Positions 27,464-35,282 of a stretch of DNA of 64,000 bases are shown here, one piece after another. The position numbers and the translations under genes are program-made. Position 1 is the first letter of the stretch, and every line of letters begins with the position of its first letter. Under the pieces are notes generated by a model that saw only the letters and a program-made list of their open reading frames with translations, searched no databases and was not told where the DNA came from. The DNA is from Brevibacillus panacihumi W25 (GTDB taxonomy: Bacteria; Bacillota; Bacilli; Brevibacillales; Brevibacillaceae): contig NZ_KI629782.1 in assembly GCF_000503775.1 (NCBI RefSeq), positions 248,001 to 312,000 on the forward strand, read 5' to 3'.

Positions 27464-27485
27464 AAAGCCAGATGCCAAGCGGGAT

Positions 27486-28112
27486 TTAACGCAGGCGAGC
27501 TGTAAATTCTCCCCACTTTTCCTCGCCCCAGTAGAGACTGAAATGATCCCCATCGTGTACAGGTCCCACCCCGGCCGGTGTTCCGGTGTAGATGATATCT
27601 CCTTGATCCAACCCAAAATGCTCAGTCGTATATTGAATGATCGTCATCAGGTCGAAGATGACATCGCGGATATTGCCACGTTGCACCTGTTCCCCGTTTT
27701 TCAACATGGAAAAGTCGGTTTGCGCCAGTGCTCTTTCTCCTGGAAACGGATGAAAAGGCGTCAGAATCGCGGCGTTTTTAAAGCCCTTCGCCAACAGCCA
27801 CGGATGACCGTTCTTTTTCAGGACAGTTTGCACATCCCGCAAAGTCAAGTCGACTCCCAATGCCATCTCGTCCACGATCTCGTCCAGGGTCATCCCTGGC
27901 TTGTAGGCACGCCCGATATGTACTACTAATTCCGCTTCGTAATGGATCTCTCCACGATTTCCGGGAAAATCGATTTCCTGTCCGGCTGCTTCAACCAACG
28001 AACGTGTCGGCTTGTCAAACAGCATAGGGGATGTTGGGACATCGTTGCCAAGCTCTTCTGCATGCAAGCGGTAGTTGCGTCCTACGCAAAAAATATTCTG
28101 GATCTGCTTCAT
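27486..28112 (-). CDS. Fumarylacetoacetate hydrolase-family protein
   Basis: A 208-residue FAH-fold protein with a clear ribosome binding site (AGGAGAGG). The metal-binding Glu/Asp pattern is visible: GEIHYEAELVVHIG gives the paired Glu, and MALGVDLTLRDVQ the Asp. IIYTGTPAGVGPV is the usual end. Family members hydrolyse C-C bonds of 2-oxo acids or isomerise/decarboxylate hydroxymuconate intermediates. The length (about 210 aa) is that of the small bacterial FAHD1-like group (acylpyruvase/oxaloacetate decarboxylase). Substrate unassigned. Confidence 0.88.
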   Translation of the reverse strand: MKQIQNIFCVGRNYRLHAEELGNDVPTSPMLFDKPTRSLVEAAGQEIDFPGNRGEIHYEAELVVHIGRAYKPGMTLDEIVDEMALGVDLTLRDVQTVLKKNGHPWLLAKGFKNAAILTPFHPFPGERALAQTDFSMLKNGEQVQRGNIRDVIFDLMTIIQYTTEHFGLDQGDIIYTGTPAGVGPVHDGDHFSLYWGEEKWGEFTARLR

Positions 28113-28208
28113 TCTGTCCTCTCCTAACTATACAGCTATGACGGCTGTTGTCTTTTTCCATCTGTTTTTACTATATCATGGGTAATCAGATCATGACAGG
28201 GGATTGGA

Positions 28209-28745
28209 TTAGCCTTCAGGTGCAGGACCCGAATATCGATGCCACAGCTGGAGATTCCCCCTCGCTTCCACCTCAAATACTGTGTCACAAATCCCTTCCA
28301 TCACTTGCTCCAGGTCGGCTTCTTCCGGTGTCGGATACGAAAAGGCATAGCAGATCTTCGCTTGCTCATCCGTAGATTCGTACCTGATTGAATAAAAATT
28401 CGGCCACAATTCCAACGCTTGCTTGCGCGACAAGAGGGTCGCCTCCAAAGGAAACAAACCGTCCCATTCCGACTTTTGATACGTAGAGGTAACTTCCACG
28501 CAAAATGCTTCGGCTTCCTCGTCGATGCGCTTGAAAACAACCTGATCCTCCCGGTAGAAACCGTATCCGGATGGCAGTGTATCCGCTAAAGAAAAACCGA
28601 TACCGATTGGCAAATCGTTCGGTTTTAAGGCGTGGATGAGTCTTCCTGGCAAAAGGTAATGTCCCTCCTGTTGGAATGAGAGGAATTCGCCCAGCACTGC
28701 TACTGTCTGTTGGTTACTTTCGCTCGTCGTGACTTGTACGTACAT
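28209..28745 (-). CDS. Hypothetical protein, 178 aa
   Basis: A soluble protein with a strong start signal (GGAGGTG 7 nt upstream) and codon use like its neighbours, so it is a real gene. Sequence is rich in aromatic and acidic residues with a beta-rich N-terminal half (MYVQVTTSESNQQTVAVLG) and no signal peptide, metal motif or helix repeat. I recognise no family. A TTGAGT-16-TACTGT candidate promoter lies just upstream, so the adjacent palindrome is probably outside its transcript. Confidence 0.75.
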   Translation of the reverse strand: MYVQVTTSESNQQTVAVLGEFLSFQQEGHYLLPGRLIHALKPNDLPIGIGFSLADTLPSGYGFYREDQVVFKRIDEEAEAFCVEVTSTYQKSEWDGLFPLEATLLSRKQALELWPNFYSIRYESTDEQAKICYAFSYPTPEEADLEQVMEGICDTVFEVEARGNLQLWHRYSGPAPEG

Positions 28746-28825
28746 GATCGGTGCACCTCCATCCTCAACAGTATGGTCACATTGACTTGACTCAAAACAC
28801 TCTGATCAGACTGTTGTGGAGGGGA

Positions 28826-29028
28826 GGAAAAAGAGAAAAACGCTCAGGCGGGTTGGGATCTTTGCTGGTGGTCATCCCTGGCCGCCTCCCGCTCCAAAGG
28901 CGGAACCGCGGCCAAAAGCAGCCGACTTCGAAGAAGTCATTCAAGGTTGGCCGCTGAATACGTGTTCCGCCTTTTCCGTTCCGGCTTGGTCAAGATCCCA
29001 AATGCCTTCGCTTTTTTTCTCTTTTTCC
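28826..29028. repeat. 203-bp nested palindromic element
   Basis: A non-coding block made of nested inverted repeats. Outermost arms GGAAAAAGAGAAAAACGC (28826-28843) and its near-perfect complement (29010-29028); next TTGGGATCTTTG with CAAGATCCCAA (28853-28864/28991-29001); next a perfect 11-bp pair at 28896-28906/28964-28974; next a perfect 8-bp GCGGCCAA/TTGGCCGC (28908-28915/28947-28954); apex GACTTC-GAA-GAAGTC (28924-28938). Both ends carry poly-A/T runs. It could be a MITE-like repeat, a bidirectional terminator-like cassette or a structured RNA. The rest of 28746-29148 contains only promoters and a terminator. Confidence 0.8.
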
Positions 29029-29094
29029 TTCAGCCAACACTTCTTATTAAATTGCTGCCCTATCTGAGGGTTTCTCATGGTGTTTTGATAATAA

Positions 29095-29128
29095 AAAACT
29101 GCCCCTTATTTTCAGGGGCAGTCCTTCA
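29095..29128 (-). terminator. Terminator of FrnE gene
   Basis: Minus-strand ACTGCCCCT pairs with AGGGGCAGT around a short A/T loop, followed by a TTTTTATTAT tail. Confidence 0.75.
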
Positions 29129-29148
29129 TCTCTCACTGGCTATTCTTG

Positions 29149-29778
29149 TTATTCGTTTTCCTTATTGAGTACATGGTGAAAAGCCTTCAAGAAATTCTCT
29201 GGCGGATGCGCCCCGGACAGGGCAAGCTTCCCGTCAAAGACAAAGAACGGCACGCCGGTAATCTGGTTATCTCTGGCGAATGCGATGTCCGCATTGATTT
29301 CATCTGTATGTCGTTCGTTTTCGATCGCATCGCGGATTTGCTCTCGGTCAAGGCCCAGTTCTTCTGCCAGCCCGAGCAGAACCTGCAGATCGCCGATGTC
29401 TTTCCCATCTTCAAAGTAAGCTTTGTATATGGCATCCACGACCCTTTCCGCGTCACCACTTGGCACACTTTTGATGAACTGATGGGACGCCAAGGTATTC
29501 GGCATTTTTTCAACCTTATCAAAACGAAACGGCAGATTAGCCGCTTCTCCAGCGCGCGTGACCTGGCTCAACATTTGCTGCACCATTTCCGGACTTCCTT
29601 TGGAGGCCATTACCTCTAGGAATGGCTTGCCTTCCCTGGGAAGGTCCGGGAACAGCTGGTAGGCACGGTATTGGATATGGATCGGCTCTCCTGTCCATTG
29701 GGCAATGGCATCAGACAAGTTCTTTTTCCCAATCCGGCACCACGGACAAACCATGTCCTGAAAAATCTCGATTTGCAT
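29149..29778 (-). CDS. DsbA/FrnE-family oxidoreductase
   Basis: A 209-residue thioredoxin-fold protein of the FrnE/2-hydroxychromene-2-carboxylate isomerase-like group. C11-P-W-C14 is the active site and GVPFFVFDGK carries the conserved cis-Pro. Helical insertion between them is typical of DsbA. No signal peptide, so cytosolic thiol redox chemistry is expected. FrnE-like proteins act in dithiol exchange and oxidative-stress tolerance; this one's partner is unknown. Confidence 0.9.
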   Translation of the reverse strand: MQIEIFQDMVCPWCRIGKKNLSDAIAQWTGEPIHIQYRAYQLFPDLPREGKPFLEVMASKGSPEMVQQMLSQVTRAGEAANLPFRFDKVEKMPNTLASHQFIKSVPSGDAERVVDAIYKAYFEDGKDIGDLQVLLGLAEELGLDREQIRDAIENERHTDEINADIAFARDNQITGVPFFVFDGKLALSGAHPPENFLKAFHHVLNKENE

Positions 29779-29906
29779 GGGTAGACCCCCTTCGTTGTCG
29801 CTATTCTTTTGCTATTGTACCCGATGCATGCTGCTTGTGCATCGCCCTTTTGCTGTTGTGGACACTTTGAGGCGGACGAATGTGTTTTGAGGTACACAAT
29901 AGAAAA

Positions 29907-29934
29907 AACCCAGCCAAAAAGCTGGGTTACCGAA
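29907..29934 (-). terminator. Terminator of tRNA cluster
   Basis: Minus-strand AACCCAGC-TTTTTG-GCTGGGTT followed by TTTT; it lies just after tRNA-Leu. Confidence 0.85.
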
Positions 29935-29940
29935 TTCATA

Positions 29941-30027
29941 TGGTGCGGTCGAGAGGACTTGAACCTCCACGGTGTTGCCACCACTAGAACCTGAATCTAG
30001 CGCGTCTGCCAATTCCGCCACGACCGC
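29941..30027 (-). tRNA. tRNA-Leu(CAG)
   Basis: Class II cloverleaf with long variable arm. Acceptor GCGGTCG/CGACCGC with discriminator A and encoded CCA. Anticodon arm CTAGA-TTCAGGT-TCTAG gives anticodon CAG. GGTTCAAGTCC is the T-loop region. Last gene of a three-tRNA unit. Confidence 0.95.
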
Positions 30028-30032
30028 ATTCG

Positions 30033-30108
30033 TGGTGCCGGCGATAGGACTTGAACCCACAACCCCCTGATTACAAGTCAGGTGCTCTACCAATTGAGCT
30101 ACACCGGC
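30033..30108 (-). tRNA. tRNA-Thr(TGT)
   Basis: Acceptor GCCGGTG/CGCCGGC (one G-U pair), discriminator A, encoded CCA. D-arm AGCTCAATTGGTAGAGC. Anticodon arm CCTGA-CTTGTAA-TCAGG gives anticodon TGT. Middle gene of the tRNA unit. Confidence 0.95.
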
Positions 30109-30125
30109 TTATTGAGAGAAAAGAA

Positions 30126-30202
30126 TGGCGGAGCTGACGGGACTCGAACCCGCGACCTCCGGTGTGACAGACCGGCGTGAACTCCAACTTCACCACAGCT
30201 CC
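30126..30202 (-). tRNA. tRNA-Asp(GTC)
   Basis: Acceptor GGAGCTG/CAGCTCC, discriminator G (Asp identity), encoded CCA. Anticodon stem CCGGT/ACCGG closes loop CTGTCAC with anticodon GTC. First gene of the tRNA unit. Confidence 0.95.
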
Positions 30203-30249
30203 ATGCTTTTTCACTCTCCCAGCAAAACTCTCGTGCTGGGGACTTCTGT

Positions 30250-30279
30250 AATATAGCATGATTTGATATAAAATTGCAA
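30250..30279 (-). promoter_or_regulatory. Promoter of tRNA cluster
   Basis: Minus strand TTGCAA - 18 nt - TATATT, predicting a start about 40 nt before tRNA-Asp. Confidence 0.6.
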
Positions 30280-30387
30280 TGCTTTTTTTACTTCGATATC
30301 GTTCTTTTTTCTCATAGATTTATGTGGAAAAATCAGCTAGAATTTTAGATAGATTTGCAGAATTTAGTAGAATGGTGGAGTCGAACG

Positions 30388-31296
30388 ATGAGACAAACTT
30401 CGCGAGTAATCACCTTCCTTGCTCTCTTTGCTTTACTTCCTTCTGCTGCACAAGCGGCTTCCTATACATATGTGGTTTCTGCAGGAGATACGCTAAGCAA
30501 AATTGCAAGGGAACACCAGATAACCGTCGATGATATCATGCAGCAAAACCAGCTTTCCTCTGATCGGCTTGCGATTGGGCAAACGTTAACCATCTCTGGT
30601 GAACGAGCAACCTACGTGTCCACGGCAGCTGTGCCGTCTGAGGAGAGCAACAGAGAAGCAGATTCGATCCCCTCGGAAAACGCAGATCGCTCCATCGGGC
30701 AAAAAGCTCGTGTCGTCGCTGATGTATTGCGTGTCAGACAAGCCCCTTCCATGGAAGGCGATCTTCTCGGCAAATTGTATTACGGCAACCAGGTCGAACT
30801 GCTCGAGCACGGCACTGAGTGGTCCAAAATTCGTTATGATCAGGACGTGGCCTATGTAGCAAGTGAATATTTGAGCCTGAAGAATCAGGACTCTGATGAT
30901 GTGACTGATCCCGACGACATCAAGCGGCTCGAGGATCTTGAAAAACTCGTAGCTCCGTTGCTTGGAACAACCTATGTGCTCGGCGGCACTACGCCAGACG
31001 GGTTTGACTGCAGCGGCTTTACGTCTTATGTATTCGATAAGCTGGGCGTTACGCTTCCCCGTACCTCTGAAGAGCAATTTCTTGGTGGAGTTTCCGTTTC
31101 TTTGGACGAAGCGAAGCCAGGCGATCTGTTGTTCTACGATGCTTTGAACAAAGGACGTGTCTCTCACGTAGCCATTTACCTTGGCAACGACCGAATTGTC
31201 CATGCCAATGGGGATGATGTTCGTTACGGCAAAATGGAGTACATGCATAAGCTCTATCCGTTTTATGGCGTCAAACGCTATCTAACTTTTGAGTAA
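30388..31296 (+). CDS. Secreted LysM-SH3-NlpC/P60 endopeptidase
   Basis: 302 residues from the ATG of MRQTSR (GGTGGAG 7 nt upstream). Signal peptide ends near AAQAA. LysM (about 26-70, YVVSAGDTLSKIAREH) binds peptidoglycan; a bacterial SH3 domain spans about 107-165; NlpC/P60 follows with intact C208 (FDCSGF), H260 (SHVAIYLG) and H272. It resembles gamma-D-glutamyl-(L)-meso-diaminopimelate peptidases of the CwlS/YkfC type. Its downstream terminator is split by the adjacent insertion sequence. Confidence 0.92.
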   Translation: MRQTSRVITFLALFALLPSAAQAASYTYVVSAGDTLSKIAREHQITVDDIMQQNQLSSDRLAIGQTLTISGERATYVSTAAVPSEESNREADSIPSENADRSIGQKARVVADVLRVRQAPSMEGDLLGKLYYGNQVELLEHGTEWSKIRYDQDVAYVASEYLSLKNQDSDDVTDPDDIKRLEDLEKLVAPLLGTTYVLGGTTPDGFDCSGFTSYVFDKLGVTLPRTSEEQFLGGVSVSLDEAKPGDLLFYDALNKGRVSHVAIYLGNDRIVHANGDDVRYGKMEYMHKLYPFYGVKRYLTFE

Positions 31297-31310
31297 TTCA
31301 CACGAAAAAT

Positions 31311-31326
31311 AAAGCCCACGTACTGA
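31311..31326. terminator. Left half of terminator split by IS
   Basis: AAAGCCCACGTACTGA pairs with TCAGCATGTGGGCTTT at 33006-33021 (one G-U pair and one mismatch). The two halves now lie 1.7 kb apart, separated by the insertion sequence. Confidence 0.7.
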
Positions 31327-31377
31327 CAATGATTGAACTGCACCCCGTCAAGTAGACAGTACAAATAAGTAAAAGTT

Positions 31378-32259
31378 TTAAGCGGCCTTAGTTCTGAATT
31401 CCGTGGGACTGAGGCCGTTTAACTTTGCCTGTAATCGCTCGTTATTGTAAAAGTGGATATAGGTATCGATGTCCTTCTTCAACTCTTCAAACGAGTTGTA
31501 TGTAGTCAGGTAATACATCTCGCATTTCAAGGTTCCCCAGAAAGATTCCATTGGTCCGTTGTCAATGCAACGGCCAACACGTGACATGCTTTGGGTAATG
31601 TTTGCTTTGTCCAGTTTCCTCTTAAAAGCCGTCGAGGTGTATTGAAACCCCCGGTCACTGTGAAGCATAGGAGTAGCGCCCGGCGTAGCCTCAAGCGCCT
31701 GGTCCAGCGTTTTAAATACGAGTTTGTTGTTGTTCGAATGCCCGAGCACATAGGAAATAATGTTGTTGCTATGGAGGTCCAGGATGGCGCTGAGGTAAGC
31801 TTTCTGACTATGTCCATATTTGAACTCCGTTACATCGGTCAGCCACTTCTCATTGGGCGCTTCAGCATGGAACTTGCGGCCTAGCAAGTTCTCGGCAATA
31901 TGCTGTGGAGCGGAACGCGGGTATTGCTTTTTCTTCCTACGGATTACCGACTGGATCCCTGCGAGGGTCATGAGCCGCCGAATTCGTTTGTGATTAATGG
32001 GTTTGCCTGTTTGACGACGGAGCTGGACAGTGTGCCGCCGGTAGCCGTAGATGCCGCGCACCTGCTCATGAAGGGTCAGCATGTCCTTCGTCAGTTGCTC
32101 GTTTTCTTGTTCCTGCGGGCTGGGTTTGTGGTTTACCCACTTGTAATAACTGGAGCGCTGAATCTGTGCAACCTCACACAACAACTGCACGCTAAACCCT
32201 TGTTCTTCATGTACCGCTTGTATGGCCACATACACATGCCTCCGTCGATGTCTGCTCAA
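31378..32259 (-). CDS. IS3-family transposase OrfB (integrase core)
   Basis: 293 residues. N-terminal HTH-like part (YYKWVNHKPSPQEQENEQ) then the rve integrase fold: first catalytic Asp in WLTDVTEFKYG, second in MLHSDRGFQYTS, and Glu in NGPMESFWGTLKCE. The C-terminal NNERLQAKLNGLSPTEF is the usual ending of IS150-type transposases. Expressed mainly as an OrfAB fusion by frameshifting. Confidence 0.93.
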   Translation of the reverse strand: MSRHRRRHVYVAIQAVHEEQGFSVQLLCEVAQIQRSSYYKWVNHKPSPQEQENEQLTKDMLTLHEQVRGIYGYRRHTVQLRRQTGKPINHKRIRRLMTLAGIQSVIRRKKKQYPRSAPQHIAENLLGRKFHAEAPNEKWLTDVTEFKYGHSQKAYLSAILDLHSNNIISYVLGHSNNNKLVFKTLDQALEATPGATPMLHSDRGFQYTSTAFKRKLDKANITQSMSRVGRCIDNGPMESFWGTLKCEMYYLTTYNSFEELKKDIDTYIHFYNNERLQAKLNGLSPTEFRTKAA

Positions 32260-32936
32260 ACTCGCCTCCTTTGAATTTCCTTCAACTTTTTTAGAAACGC
32301 ATTCTCCGCTCTAAGCCGTTCATTTTCATATTCGAGCTTCTTCATCTCCAGCTTGTGACGCTCGGCCTCGGTTAACTCCTCAGACGCTTTCTTCCGTCCT
32401 CGCCCGTCCTGAAGCGCATCTTGTCCGCCGTTCTCGTACTTCTTGACCCACTGGTACACTTGGTTGTAGGAAACATTAAACTGCGCTGCTGTTTTCCCAT
32501 AGTTGCGCTTATGTGCCATACAGTAAAGCACGATATCAATTCGTTCCTGCCACGTAGTAGAACGTCCTTTGGTCATAGCCGATGCTCCCTCGTTAACCGA
32601 TTTAAAGCTGCTATGACTATTATACTTGGCAATCCAGCTTCTGAGCTGAGTTCGGCTTGCAATTTTGTATGTATCGATGAGTTCATATTGTGAATACTTC
32701 CCCGACAAATAATCTTGAACCGCTTGAAGCTTTAATTCAGGGGAATACCGGTTATTCTTGATTCGGATTTCTAACCCTTCCATTCCGTACAATTCATACT
32801 GATGCCGCCAAGCTCGCAAGGTCTTCTTATGGAGATTGTACTTGTGGGCGACTTCCACCAGAGTGCCCCCACCTGTTTTCAACTCCTCCAAAATCGCCAA
32901 TTTCTCCGCGCCACTATACTCATTCTTCTTAGCCAA
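32256..32936 (-). CDS. IS3-family transposase OrfA
   Basis: 226 residues. Two or more helix-turn-helix units (EVAHKYNLHKKTLRAWRHQY and KTAAQFNVSYNQVYQWVKKYENGG) recognise the element ends; the C-terminal leucine-zipper-like helix (ERHKLEMKKLEYENERLRAENAFLKKL) allows oligomers. Near the end of the frame lies A-AAA-AAG, a classical -1 slippery heptamer that leads into orfB without a stop. Overlaps orfB by 4 nt. Confidence 0.92.
   Translation of the reverse strand: MAKKNEYSGAEKLAILEELKTGGGTLVEVAHKYNLHKKTLRAWRHQYELYGMEGLEIRIKNNRYSPELKLQAVQDYLSGKYSQYELIDTYKIASRTQLRSWIAKYNSHSSFKSVNEGASAMTKGRSTTWQERIDIVLYCMAHKRNYGKTAAQFNVSYNQVYQWVKKYENGGQDALQDGRGRKKASEELTEAERHKLEMKKLEYENERLRAENAFLKKLKEIQRRRV
32286..32292 (-). 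promoter_or_regulatory. Programmed -1 frameshift heptamer
   Basis: A AAA AAG in the orfA frame. Slipping back one base continues into the orfB frame with no intervening stop, giving an OrfAB fusion. AGGAG about 15 nt downstream could stimulate the slip in the usual IS3 fashion. Confidence 0.8.
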
Positions 32937-33005
32937 AAGAAATACTCCCCTCCAAGTAGTAGGTTTGTTTTTTAAACCTGTCTACTTAAAGGGGAGCATA
33001 TCAGA

Positions 33006-33021
33006 TCAGCATGTGGGCTTT
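33006..33021. terminator. Right half of terminator split by IS
   Basis: Counterpart of 31311-31326. Intact, the hairpin would have served both the NlpC/P60 gene (TTTTCCTTT tail) and the convergent coiled-coil gene. Confidence 0.7.
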
Positions 33022-33029
33022 TCCTTTGT

Positions 33030-33266
33030 CTAATTGCGTTGCTGCTGTGATTCAGAATGGGAGTTTTGGTTGAACGAAATCTCCATATTGCCGAGCGCTT
33101 CTTTCATTTTGTCCAGTTGCTGCTGATAGTCACGCACGACCACGGTGAGAACACTCACCGATTCCTTGAAGTCTGGTTCACCACTAACCTTGTCTATGGC
33201 TCTATGTAAATGCATCATTTTGTTTTCGGTTTCTCTGAGCCGATCTAATAATTGTAAACCATTCAT
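33030..33266 (-). CDS. Small coiled-coil hypothetical protein, 78 aa
   Basis: From the ATG of MNGLQLLDRL, with AGGTGA 5 nt upstream. The protein is mostly one or two amphipathic helices (LLDRLRETENKMMHLHRAIDKV, then VVVRDYQQQLDKMKEAL) ending in a Gln/Asn/Ser-rich tail. It has no signal peptide and I recognise no family. A helical bundle or hairpin structural protein is plausible; no functional clue from neighbours. Confidence 0.65.
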   Translation of the reverse strand: MNGLQLLDRLRETENKMMHLHRAIDKVSGEPDFKESVSVLTVVVRDYQQQLDKMKEALGNMEISFNQNSHSESQQQRN

Positions 33267-33326
33267 TTCGATCACCTCACTTTTTCTTTTACTTTCCCCG
33301 CCAAACAAGGTCCCTATGCGTACAAA

Positions 33327-33354
33327 AAACGTCCGAATGCATTCGGACGTCGTT
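33327..33354 (-). terminator. Palindromic terminator of pepF gene
   Basis: A perfect 22-nt palindrome ACGTCCGAATG/CATTCGGACGT followed on the minus strand by TTTTTTG. It sits between PepF and the small coiled-coil gene. Confidence 0.85.
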
Positions 33355-33370
33355 TGGTCGTGCTGATCTG

Positions 33371-35149
33371 TCAGCGAGCATCAGCTAGAGACAAGAAAGT
33401 CTCGATATCTTTTTTAATCAATGCCAGCGAGCTACGCCAGAAGTCCACCGAACGCACATCGACATCCATGATGGCCGCTACATCCGCCACGCTTTTCTTG
33501 CCTGTCACGGACAACAGCTCATCATACTGCTTGACGAATGCCTCTGGCCGCTTCTGGTATTCCGCGTACAATCCCTTGGCGAACAGCAATCCAAAAGCGT
33601 ACGGGAAGTTGTAATAGTTGTAGTCCGCACTGTAGTAATGCGGCTTGCACAGCCACATGTACGGATGCAGGTACTGATGATCGAGCCCTTCTCCATACGC
33701 GTCTTTTTGTGCTTGCAGCATCAGGGCATTCAGCTCTTTCACTGAGAGTGAACCCTCCTGCCTGCGGGCAAACAAGGCCGATTCAAACAAGAAGCGGCTG
33801 TAGATGTCGACGATGACTTGACCGGCACCCGAGATGTCGTTTTCCAAAATCGCAAACGCCTCTTCCGGTGTCGCTTCTTTCAATGCGGCATCGGCAATAA
33901 TCGTCTCGCACAGGATCGAAGCTGTCTCCGCAATGGGCATCGGATAATCGCTGTTTAAAAACGCTTCATCCACCAGGCACTCTCCGTGATAGCCATGTCC
34001 CAGTTCATGCGCCAATGTGCTCACGTCGTTGAAGCTTCCTGTAAAGTTCGCCATAATCCGGCTTTCCTTGACTACGTGCAGATTGTCGCAGAACGCCCCG
34101 CCCCGCTTCCCTTCCCGGATCTCCGCGTCGATCCAGCGATTGTCAAACGCTCGGGCAGCATATTGAGACAGCTTGTCGCTGAAGCTGGCAAAATGCTTGA
34201 CGATAAAATCGCGGGCTTCCTGGTACGTAAAGCGCATGTCCGCTTCACCGACAGGGGCGAAGAGATCGTAGAAGGGCAATCCATTCGCATGACCCAACAG
34301 CTCCGCCTTTTTCCGATAGTAACGCTGGAAAGCGGGCAAGCTTTCACGCATGGCAGTCAACATAGCATCCAGCGTCTCTTTATCCATCCGGGAGTCCTTC
34401 AGCGTTTTCTCCAGAGCGGATTCATAGCCGCGGAGCTTGGATACGGTAATGACTTCACCCTTGATTCCGTTAAGGGCAGCAGCTACGGCGTCATCTACTT
34501 TCTTGTACGCTTCCAGTTCCGCTTCATAAGCGTCTTTGCGCACCTGCGCGTCCTTTTCAAACGCCATGTTGCGGACTACAGGGAGCGGCAGTTGCTTTTT
34601 CTCGCCATCCACCACAATATCCACCAGCAGATTGGCGGTCAAGCTTTCCTGCAGTTTGGTCCAGGCATTGGAGCCCGTGTTTTTCATCTTGGCGACAATG
34701 ATTTCTTCCTTCTCGCTCAGCATATACTTGCTTTCCTCTGCCGTCTCCTCGAGGAAAAAGCGATGCTCTTCCAACAGGTCGGACTTGCTGATCAACTCGC
34801 CCAACTGCTCCAGTGTGCCGATCCATTTTTGAAACTGAACGCTTGGCTCTACCTTTTCGACGGCGAGCTCCTGGATGCGCTCCGAGAGCTGCAAAGCCTG
34901 TTCATTTCTGGCATCTACACTGGCAGTCAATTCAGCAAAGCTGTACAGCCGATACTGTTTCTGCAGGATCGACGTCAACTGTGTAATGTAGGACTCCATT
35001 TTGGAAACCGCATTTTCAGTTGAATGCAAATGTTCATTGGCCCATTTTTTCAAGTCCTGGATCTGCTGCACGAGCTCTTCCCAATCCCGTTTGCATTCCG
35101 GTGAATCGAAGGATGTATACAAAACATCCAAGTCCCAACGCATATTCAT
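33371..35149 (-). CDS. M3-family oligoendopeptidase F
   Basis: A 592-residue zinc metallopeptidase. HELGHGYHGE near residue 380 holds the HExxH zinc site, and ETASILCETI a few dozen residues later supplies the third ligand Glu. The length and N-terminal helical domain fit PepF-type oligopeptidases, which cut short cytosolic peptides. Single gene with its own terminator. Confidence 0.92.
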   Translation of the reverse strand: MNMRWDLDVLYTSFDSPECKRDWEELVQQIQDLKKWANEHLHSTENAVSKMESYITQLTSILQKQYRLYSFAELTASVDARNEQALQLSERIQELAVEKVEPSVQFQKWIGTLEQLGELISKSDLLEEHRFFLEETAEESKYMLSEKEEIIVAKMKNTGSNAWTKLQESLTANLLVDIVVDGEKKQLPLPVVRNMAFEKDAQVRKDAYEAELEAYKKVDDAVAAALNGIKGEVITVSKLRGYESALEKTLKDSRMDKETLDAMLTAMRESLPAFQRYYRKKAELLGHANGLPFYDLFAPVGEADMRFTYQEARDFIVKHFASFSDKLSQYAARAFDNRWIDAEIREGKRGGAFCDNLHVVKESRIMANFTGSFNDVSTLAHELGHGYHGECLVDEAFLNSDYPMPIAETASILCETIIADAALKEATPEEAFAILENDISGAGQVIVDIYSRFLFESALFARRQEGSLSVKELNALMLQAQKDAYGEGLDHQYLHPYMWLCKPHYYSADYNYYNFPYAFGLLFAKGLYAEYQKRPEAFVKQYDELLSVTGKKSVADVAAIMDVDVRSVDFWRSSLALIKKDIETFLSLADAR

Positions 35150-35225
35150 GCATTTTGCCCCCTTCTCAAATTACCCACTCTCCTATTGTAAAAAAAATTG
35201 GATAGATTGAGCAAGATTTACCAAC

Positions 35226-35263
35226 GAAAAGATCCCTGCTATTTTGCTGCAGGGATCTTTCTC
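35226..35263 (-). terminator. Terminator of ECF/peptidase operon
   Basis: Minus-strand AAAGATCCCTGC pairs with GCAGGGATCTTTT around an 8-nt loop. Confidence 0.85.
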
Positions 35264-35282
35264 TACGTAATCGAGTATCAAA

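Larger units (their letters stand above)
31339..32998 (-). mobile_element. IS3-family (IS150-like) insertion sequence
   Basis: A 1660-bp element bounded by inverted repeats TGCACCCC...AAGTAGACAG and its complement CTGTCTACTTAAAGGGGAGCA. It carries overlapping orfA and orfB with a programmed -1 frameshift site. Both frames are intact and the DDE residues present, so it looks functional. No clear target-site duplication is visible at the edges (AAC on the left, TAT on the right). Confidence 0.9.

Noticed and set aside
27203-27485. Possible ydaO (c-di-AMP) riboswitch upstream of the NlpC/P60 gene
   Set aside because: This is a frequent location for it, but the conserved blocks I expect are absent; only an ACCC/GGGT mini-repeat is visible.
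28751-29168. Several 65-85 codon plus-strand ORFs around the 203-bp palindrome
   Set aside because: They arise from the inverted repeats, lack ribosome binding sites and do not resemble proteins.
33332-33353. Perfect 22-nt palindrome as a regulatory operator
   Set aside because: A T-run on one strand, directly after the pepF stop, makes it a terminator.
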